A stretch of DNA of 64,000 nt, from positions 499,883,760 to 499,947,759 of the forward strand of contig OX422210.1 in NCBI GenBank assembly GCA_949130495.1, written 5' to 3'. Position 1 is the first letter of the stretch. Each line of letters opens with the position of its first letter. This DNA is from Sambucus nigra. Its lineage: Eukaryota > Streptophyta > Magnoliopsida > Dipsacales > Adoxaceae. Below the pieces are notes generated by a model. That model was not told the DNA's origin. It searched no databases and saw only the letters and a program-made list of their open reading frames with translations. Both the position numbers and the translations under genes were made by a program. Below, in pieces: positions 56,394 through 64,000 of the stretch.

Positions 56394-57394
56394 TCAATGA
56401 CCTTATCGAGGACGTAGTTTCCCACTTTCAATGACTAAATTATTTTTTTGTAGTATAGAGTGACTCTTTACTGGTACATTTCCTCTCGTATATGGACACC
56501 CTCTTTTATTTCTTCTATCAAATCTAGATCCAGTGTTTATTCTTTATAATTTTTTACTCCCTAAAGTGTTATACCTCATGGCTTCGTAGTCTAATCTCTG
56601 TTGGAACTGCTGCCTCATACCCAAATGCTAAAATCAAGGGATCTTCCCCTATTAGAGTCCTCAGAGTTATCCTGTATGACCATAAGACATTACACAAGTC
56701 CTCCATCCATTTTCTTATTGCCCTTTCTAACTTGGCTTTGATCCGTGAAAGTAAAGTTTGGTCCACCACTTTCGTATGACCATTGGCTGACGGACTAGAT
56801 GGTGCCGAGTAGTTATGCTTGATTCCTTATCTTTTATAATATGCCTCTAGCGAGTCATTATCAAACTGAGAATCGTGATCCGTGATAAATGCTTGAGGCA
56901 CCCCATATCTTCACATTATGTTCCTTAACATGAATTAAAAACATTTTTCATTAATAATGTGGATTATGGGCTATGATTCTACCCATTTTGTGGAGTAATA
57001 TATTGCTACAATGAGGTATTAGAACCATCCAAGTATAGGAGAAGGGGTAAAAAAATATTAATTACCAATTGGGCGAACGAACATGATGCAGCTATAGGAA
57101 ACAATGATAGGGCTAGTAACTTACATTTGTATGCCTTTGGAAAGAATCACACTTCTTGGCATATGCGTGGACATCTTTCGCTAGGGTCGACCAATAATAC
57201 TATTGAGTAATGAGTCGTTTGGTTAAGGATAATCCTATTATATGGACACCATAAGATTATTAGTGCACTTCTTTTAGGATATACTCAACCTTAGTGGGAT
57301 GTATACACCTTAGAAGGGGTAAGAGGAAACCTATTTTTTATAAAATTTCTCTAAAGATAACAAATTTGATTGATCTAAATCGGATCTTCCTCGC
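56394..57394 (-). pseudogene. TAT-like gypsy integrase, decayed
   Basis: Minus-strand order matches TAT polyproteins: LLPLLRCIHPTKVEYILKEVH and YYWSTLAKDVHAYAKKCDSF (HHCC zinc finger, last Cys lost) at about 57100-57330. The core then reads YLIVAIYYSTKWVES, FITDHDSQFDN and ANGHTKVVDQTL. The C-terminal part KWMEDLCNVLWSYRITLRT and FGYEAAVPTEI lies at 56569-56710. Of the catalytic D-D-E, the first Asp reads Tyr and the Glu reads Lys, while the middle Asp is kept. Element H interrupts it at 56393. Confidence 0.85.
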
Positions 57395-58889
57395 CTATCC
57401 TTTTGCTTCAAGAAGATTACCCTTTTGTAAATAATGAATGATCAGATCCATCCATGAAAGTCTGAGGTTTAAGTTGAAAACTTTTATCTCCGGGTTTTCT
57501 TTTTCAATGCTTGGTTTTTCCATAATTTTAATTAGTAATACCCTTTGAAGTTCAACTCTAGTGGCCGGGGCTAGTCTGTCTATAGCATATTCTCTATCAT
57601 TTTCTATTATTGGTAACCTCTTCACCTTTACCTTTGTAAAACGTGATACTAAGGCTTTCACTTTGGCAAAATATTTGGCAATTTTCTCATATTTTCCCTC
57701 CCAATCTCCCCACACTTATCTCACCACCAATCGTGAATATGTATGAGCCTAAATGTCCAACCTCTATTCATAACATGATATTGAATCCTACTGTGAAATA
57801 TATATACTCTTCTTTGTTGTTAGAGGCTGAAAAGTTAAATCGTAGTGCGTATTCAATATTCATCTCACCAGAAGTCGAGAGGATGATGTCTGTACTAATT
57901 CCTATCACGCATTAAGAACAATTAACATACAACTTCTAGATTGGAATTTCTGAGAAAAAGAGTCATTGGTTCTCCTCTCGATGATTAGCTAGTGTCATCT
58001 CAACATCTTATTCACCACCTTCAGTAACCCCCTTACTTTTTTTATGGTCCGAGTTTAATATGGATAAGAGTTTTGAATCTAATGCTTGGGCAGATATTAA
58101 TAGTGAGGCTTAAAGGGGGCTCTGAATATGGGAGCTGAAGCAACTACCGATGGTTCGAATTTTGATATTAGATTTTATACCGGTGTTTCAAATGTTGATT
58201 GTGAGGATGAGACTTTCTTCATTTATTTTGATTTTCCTAAGTAAATTCTACAACAAACTTTGCTACTGTTTGTCCCTTAATATATTTTCATGGATGGTAT
58301 TATATGTCATATGTTCCCATCTCTACAAACCAACCCATTAGTCGAACTGACTTTTTCGATTTATGCATGACTTGCCTATGAGGCTAATCCATTAACACCA
58401 CAATCTTACATGCTTGAAAGTACGGTTGAATATTTATTTCCAGTTGAATAAGTGCGAGTGCTAGTTTTTCCATGTTAGGATACCTACTTTTTCCCCATGA
58501 ACAACTTTTCTTGTATTTTATATTGGCTTCTAAATTCCTTAATCGAGCTGAACCATTGCTGCATGGACCACCATCTCTGATAAATATAAGTATATATTTT
58601 CAGTGTATGAGGGCCTTAACAACAACGAAGTTGATCTAGATATACTTTCAACTCTTGGAACTCTTTCTCACATTTTACATCTCATTCAAAGGCTTTTGTC
58701 AACACTTTGAAGAATGGTAGGCATTTGTCTATTGCTCTGGAGACAAACTTGTTCAATGATGCTATGCATCTCATAAGCCTTTGGACTTCTTATTGATTTT
58801 TAGGGGGCTTTATTTCAATGAAGGCTTTGATCTTTGCCTACTTGGCCTCAATCCCTCATTATTTAACAATGAACCCTAAGAATTTACTA
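57395..58889 (-). pseudogene. TAT-like RT C-terminal part and RNase H, decayed
   Basis: Minus strand from 58889: FSKFLGFIV and GIEAK, IKPPKNQ, CIASLNKFVSRAIDKCLPFF near 58740, EKEFQELKVYL, then IKGQTVAKFVVEFT near 58265. RNase H follows as KLYVNCS (family YVDGSS, catalytic Asp to Asn) and NIEYALRFNFSASNNKEEY near 57850, then FAKVKALVSRFTKVKVKRLP and a MEKPSIE segment. Stops and shifts are frequent. The order shows pol in normal arrangement apart from the insert at 58901-59875. Confidence 0.82.
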
Positions 58890-59886
58890 AAATTGACCTT
58901 TAGTGCCAACAAAGTGCATGTGTTATTGGTTAATAAAAACACGAGTTTTGATAGGCTGTAGGATTGATACTATAAGTAGGCTAAAGGCTTGAAAAGAGAA
59001 ATGAAAGCCATTTTTTTTTATCATTTTTCCACTTATCCCAGGAATCATTTCTTGGCATTTTTTTTAGAGAGAGGTAGCTATGCTTAGGTCAGTTCCTTCA
59101 GGAAACATTTTTGGTAAGCCAAAAGTGAATGTAAGTAAGTAGTCCCATATGAAATTAATAAAACATTCATATTTAGAACTTAGGAGGTCAATCTTGAAGT
59201 TCGATCGGATGCGGGTATCAAATCCTGTCCTTAAGATATCCAGCGGATTCTCGGGCCTTAATGAATGGTCAGCTACCTTTTACGTTAGAATAGAAAAAGG
59301 CCCGGGGCATAGCAGGATGAACCAATGTGAATGAGTGTAAGATTCATTGATCGAACACGATTGGTGCTGACCACACTAGGTGCTACCGTGGTAGCAAGGG
59401 AGGCGAGCTGTGGCTAATACTTGAGGCATAAAAGAAGCATTTTCTACGGGATCCAAAAAGCACCAGCCACCCCGACCTAATTCTTAATTTCAATGGTTAA
59501 TGCCGCTAGCCGAGGAATCGGTTATAGCCCAAGATAGATATCCAGATAGCCATTATGGCAAACAGTTGGCAGCATGAATTGGTCGAGGTTGATTTATCAT
59601 TTATTCGTATCTGGCACTGGTTGAATCATTTGAAGAAGAAGTAGAGTCAGTTGAACCTAGTGCTGTTTTGCTCCCAAACTCCTATAAACCCCTACACTAT
59701 AGTAGTAGCCATAGTACTTAACTCTAGAAGTCATTTTCTCAACATGGGAAATATAATCAGCTTTCCTCAACTTAGAGGAAATAAGCGAAACACCAAGGTA
59801 TCTGATCCCCCTTTCTCGAGTGGAACTGAATGGACCGCATCGATACCTGGGTCAGGGAGTGTTACGACAGTTTGGAAACTGACCCT
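58890..59886. other. 975-bp foreign insert in the TAT RT, flanked by an imperfect 11-bp duplication
   Basis: 58901-59875 interrupts the RT reading between CVFRVSF and FSKFLGF. AAATTGACCTT (58890-58900) and AAACTGACCCT (59876-59886) match at 9 of 11 and code for the same RT residues, as a target duplication would. The insert has a visibly higher GC content than its surroundings and a non-repetitive texture reminiscent of plant organellar DNA, mitochondrial more than plastid. No terminal inverted repeats, tail or known gene was found. The organellar origin is inference. Confidence 0.5.
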
Positions 59887-60865
59887 AAAAACACACCTGT
59901 CTGGATTGAGTTTTATTTGACGCTTTTCCATAGTGTCAAAAGTTATGGCCAAGTCCACCATATGATATTCAACTCAAAGGATATTTGTTAACATATCGTC
60001 CACATATATTTCCATAGTTTAGATAATTTATTCTTCGAAGATCTTGTATACCAGTCTCTGATAAGTGGCTTTGGCATTCTTATAGTCTAAGGGCATAATC
60101 TTGTATCAATACTTGCCCTTATCAGTGATAACTATGCTTCTCTAAATCATATTCATTAATTGAAATTCGATTATTCTTACTATATGCATACATAAATATC
60201 ATCAACTCATGCTCCACCATGTTATCTACTATTTGATCGATCATTGGAAGAGGGAAATATTTCTTCGGGCAAGATGTGTTCAGGTTTGTGAATTCTACAT
60301 ACATTCTCCATTTACCATTCTATTTTGATACAAGAATTAAATTTTACATACAAGAGGGATACTTGACTTCTTTGATGAATTCGATATCCAAAAACTTCTT
60401 AATCTCTTCCTCAACGATCAGGTAACAGTTTGGGGAAAACGACCTCCTCTTTTGCTTAATTTCTTTGGCCAAATGGTCCACATTTAAGTGATGGGAGATA
60501 GTATCAGGATCTATCCCTACCATATCTTTGTGTGACCACAAGAAGATGCCTTTTCGTTCTCTTATAAGTTTAACCAACCCAATTCTGATACTAAGGTTTA
60601 AGGATGAGATAATTTACATGGTTTTTTCCGGGTCCCTTTCATCAAGAACCACCGATTCTACCTATTAGTTTGCCTCGCCCTTCTTAAGCTTATCACCATT
60701 TCCGAGATCAAGTGTATCGATGTTATAAGAGGTAATCTTTTTCTTGTATGCTCTCTTTTATTTGGAAGATTTGAAACGAAATTCCCTTGCCTCGATTTAA
60801 TCTCCAAAGACCTCTCCTACCCCAAAGTGGGTGAGAAATATCATCATTTGATGGAAGGGACAAAT
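59876..60865 (-). pseudogene. TAT-like pre-RT linker and RT N-terminal part, decayed
   Basis: Minus strand from 60865: FHQMMIFLTHFGVGEVFGD (the TAT protease-RT linker motif), then at 60577 a stretch with FLWSHKDMVGIDPD, SHHLNVD, QKRRSFSPN and FIKEVKYPS. NTSCPKKYFPLPMIDQIVD and HELMIFMYAYS follow at 60120-60290, then the RT active site IYVDDML intact near 59993-60013, then IKLNPDRCVFRVS. Stops interrupt it. The gag and protease that should lie further right are missing. Confidence 0.87.
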
Positions 60866-60938
60866 TAAAATTTATTTAATAAAACCTATCCGAAGATAAG
60901 GTTATTTCCCAAAGTGGGTCAGAAATCTCATCATCTAG

Positions 60939-61535
60939 TATGTACATGAACAATAAAATCAGAGAAAAAGACGAGGAAAGGAGATCTGGACACACAAATT
61001 TAAATGGTTTAGCCACACAGTCTTATATCCACTATGAATGAACTTATTTATCACTTTTTCTAGAGTGTTATACAAGTTACACGATGTACTTTTTCTCTCT
61101 AAAATACGAACTAATAGAGTAACAATAGGGATTTCACTAATGGATATAACGAGTACAAGTGACTAAGTGAGGGGTTTATATAGGAGTGTTGGGATGTAAT
61201 ATGCACCTTAAGTAACATGATGCATGCTCCTTGCTGAGAGCCTCTAAAAACCTATCATTTGTCCTTTTAGAAGATTTAAAGAATCTATGATTATTCCCTC
61301 ACGTGCAATGTTGATCTTTGCTCACGTTTGGGTTGGTGGGAAATGTCCAAAATACCCTTTGGGTGAAATTTGTACTTTTCTGTCTTTCTGTTATAAAATG
61401 GATGACACTATTAAGGCCGACCCCCTTGTGGTCGACGTTATTGGGCCAACTCTATTAGGTCGAGGGTAAATATGCCGAAGGTTATTTTACTTATATTTAC
61501 ACACGAGGATGATTTCAGGATCATCACTCTTGACG
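60939..61535 (-). repeat. LTR-like repeat, TAT-type, copy 2
   Basis: Similar to 21638-22205. On the minus strand it has a TATA box CCTATATAAACCCC (about 61169-61183). Just left of it a fragment of the linker motif (CCAAAGTGGGTCAGAAATCT near 60915) repeats 60822-60850, so the junction with pol is rearranged. Confidence 0.55.
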
Positions 61536-61866
61536 CCTGTCTTACCTCATACACCGATAAATAAAAGTTATGTTATCTCTTAATGGCAAGCAAGATAATA
61601 TATTATACCGTTATGTTGTTAAATTAGTGTGAGATGGAGATAAACTTGTGAACATACTCCATTGGAGAATTATTACTGTTCTAGTGAAGATGTCACCAAC
61701 TGTGGATGCAGGTCATCATTTTAGGACAAACCTCGTTAAATCCATGTTATCTCTTTCTCTTCATTTAAAATTTTCTCAAGTTCAATATATCTCTTAATTG
61801 TTTGATTATTAAATAATTATTCTAATCAATCTAAGATCATATCGATACGAAATTCTAATGTCAACA
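61536..61866 (+). other. Possible copia LTR R/U5 fragment
   Basis: CTGTGGATGCAGGTCATCATT and ACCTCGTTAAATCCATG with a CTCTTTCTCTTC tail resemble the R/U5 boundary of many plant LTRs. There is no partner or PBS. Confidence 0.3.
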
Positions 61867-64000
61867 TGTAACACCTCGTTATTTTCCATGTATCAAGTGG
61901 CCAAGCATCAATACCAAAAATATGGGATGTCAAATAATTTATACCATCGTCAACATAAAAATTAAATAAATATATAAACTATCCACAACATTAATATAAA
62001 TGATTTGAATAAAATGAGATAATAAAGAAGTTTCTCAAAACCTCAATAAATAAATAAATAATATCCATAATACTCAATGTCTCAAACTAAATGAATAAAT
62101 AACCTTGGAACCCACCACAAACCAATATATAAAGTCTCTAAATGAGTTATTAAATATCAGATGAGTATAATACAAATAAGGATACCATAGTTGTTTTTTG
62201 GACATTCCAAGGATCCATAACCATTTACTTTCTTCTGAGTAAGGGAAGAGGTCCCAAGGTCTACTAGAGACCTTCGCCATTACCGGTGTTAATATCCAAA
62301 GACCATGACTATGATAAAAAGGTAAACATTGGAATCAGGGACCATAAAAGTGTTATAAAAGATAAAAGGCATTTAGTCGCATTATCTGATCTTAAAGACC
62401 AAGCTTAGCGACCTCATAACGAACGACTTAATGTCTCAAACTAGTCCAACGGACCTTCGCCTAGCAAGATTTGACCTCTGTTGGGTTAATGACCCCTAAT
62501 CTAAGGATTAATTTTCATGTTATGACACAAAAGTAGGATGAGACCATTGTAGGATGACCGTGGTCACTCCAAGACCCTTCATATGTCCGACAAATCTCAT
62601 AAAACTTCTCTAGTAGGTCGAAAAAAGTACATACACTATTTTACCTACCGCCACTACTCACTTCCAGTGGAATTGAATGATCTAATCCAAATTTATTTAT
62701 CCCATCAACTATCTTACATCACATTCAAACCTTTAACCAATACTCCACCATTCTGCTATAGCCCTTAGATCTCAAATAACCCTGTCCATGCTGCTACAGT
62801 CCACTCCTTCTCTCACCAGGGGAATAATTATATATGAAAGGCTTGTAAAGGGTTATAAATAAAAGAAAATTTTTTAATCAACCAATATAGTGAGATATTA
62901 ATCTCTTAAATGTTTCTCATTTTAAACTTTGGCTAACCCAGTGTTAACTAAATATAGAGGAGAGTTTGGATCATCTCCAAACTCCCAGACTTTGTATTCT
63001 TTGTAGTTTCCTAAACTAAGATAATAAGTCCATTGTGGAGTCCATAAGTTACTCCCTAGTGGTCCTTTGATCAGTGACGAAGATCTCAGAAACCTTAGAC
63101 CAGCTTGGCTAAAGTCCAATAGGTCTTTAGCTTGTAATACTCTCCTTTATTACCTAATATACAAAGCAAAACCTTCCAAAGTGAACGTAGGATTCTCAAA
63201 TGAGGTTCTAAGACACTCTATATCTTTGTCTCTCACTTTGACACACCTCCTCACTAACCAGTCTAGGGTCTTATGAGGAGCATCTGCTGGGGCTGAGTTC
63301 TCAAAAGATCTCGGATACACACTAGTTTGGTGGTGTTTATGGGACCATTTGTTCCTCATAAAAAAATCATATATAAACTTGCTCTTATAAGGATGACTAA
63401 CAATGCTAAGTTAACCTGCTATCTCTGAGAAATATAGGCTCATAAGAAGGTGCTCTAAAGAAAAATCAATGATGTTAATATAAAACTTCCTTTACCACTT
63501 ATGGTAGAGGAACCAACTGGATTTTAACATAGAAGGTCTGGGGAAAACCACGAGCCCTAGTTAGATGGAGAAAATGACCAGGCAGGTGTGACCCAAGCTC
63601 CACAAAGATTCGTAAATCACATCCTCTTTAGGGATTTATTGCCACTTCCCTAAGATTAGTCCCATGGAGGTTCCAATATAGTAAGACCATGGGATAATGA
63701 TATCAAGAAAATACAAGATAAGTTTGTAAATTTCCTTAACCAATATAAGACGTAGACTCCGAACACCATAGAGTTGACACTCCAGAAGATGTCTCTCTTC
63801 TCCAATAAAGTTAAACACTATGCTCTTCCCCTAAGTGGAAGATGCCTAGTAATAAGCCCTTATATGGGTCCAAAGACCCCATTAACCACCTAAAGACTTA
63901 CAAATCCTTTATTCTTCTCCAGGGTACCCAATATGAGGTACTTTGCATAGCCTTTTCGTCTACCGTGAGGGGTATGAACATGCATTGGTTCTCCAATCTT
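61867..64000 (-). repeat. LTR-like sequence running off the right edge
   Basis: Begins TGTAACACCTCG, similar to the LTR edges of H and the three-LTR composite (TGTAACACCCCG). No coding domain was recognised up to 64000. The other end, internal domain and TSD lie outside or are absent, so this rests on the terminus only. Confidence 0.35.

Noticed and set aside
58120..58240. Plus-strand frame with DGSNFDIRFYTG, which looks protein-like
   Set aside because: The opposite strand carries a continuous RT/RNase H reading on both sides (IKGQTVAKFVVEFT), so the plus frame is probably a shadow.
58901..59875. Mutator-like transposon as the source of the 975-bp insert
   Set aside because: The flanking duplication length is near 9-11 bp, but no terminal inverted repeats are visible.

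Overview
The window looks like repeat-dense nuclear DNA from a flowering plant with a large genome. It is AT-rich and I recognise no host gene. Almost every interpretable segment comes from an LTR retrotransposon: Sire-type Ty1/copia, and chromovirus-like and TAT-like Ty3/gypsy. There is also one tRNA-derived SINE, several minisatellites, and one insert of foreign composition. All family calls were made by reading translated frames, primer-binding sites (PBS), polypurine tracts (PPT), LTR termini and target-site duplications (TSD) by eye; no database search was possible.

Layout. 1-4546: copia element A (+), cut by the left edge, with two LTRs, a PBS, a PPT and one intact 401-aa gag-like ORF but no pol. 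4547-7365: an inverted pair of LTRs of a tRNA-Asp-primed family (E). 7366-12116: a second Sire-type gag-only element (B) with an unusual double 5' end. 12120-13930: chromovirus and TAT gag/protease debris (+). 13931-18035: LTR-like and unassigned DNA, including probable solo LTR G. 18036-22205: the 5' part of a TAT-like element (-), carrying an inserted SINE. 22320-28160: an 81-bp minisatellite split by a third gag-only copia element (F, -) with a matching TSD. 28165-32351: minisatellites, TAT gag debris and unassigned DNA. 32357-49903: a large element C whose 5' LTR is split by a 4.0-kb solo LTR (D, TSD GATGA) and whose 3' LTR is split by a composite of three LTRs (TSD TTAGG). 50146-56393: a gag-only chromovirus-like element (H, -) with 2.3-kb LTRs. 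56394-60865: a decayed TAT-like pol (-) whose reverse transcriptase is interrupted by a 975-bp insert. 60939-64000: LTR-like sequence running off the right edge.

Two themes stand out. First, elements A, B, F and H keep gag but lack pol, so they would have to be mobilised in trans. Second, LTRs of seven groups (A, B, E, F, G, D, H) carry a cluster of short self-complementary CpG-containing motifs just upstream of the TATA box. The motif differs between groups (CCGAACCGGTTCGG, TCGTTCGAACGA or GATCGATCGATC), but the TTCGAACGA type is shared by copia and gypsy LTRs. This recurrent promoter layout is the best candidate here for something under-described.
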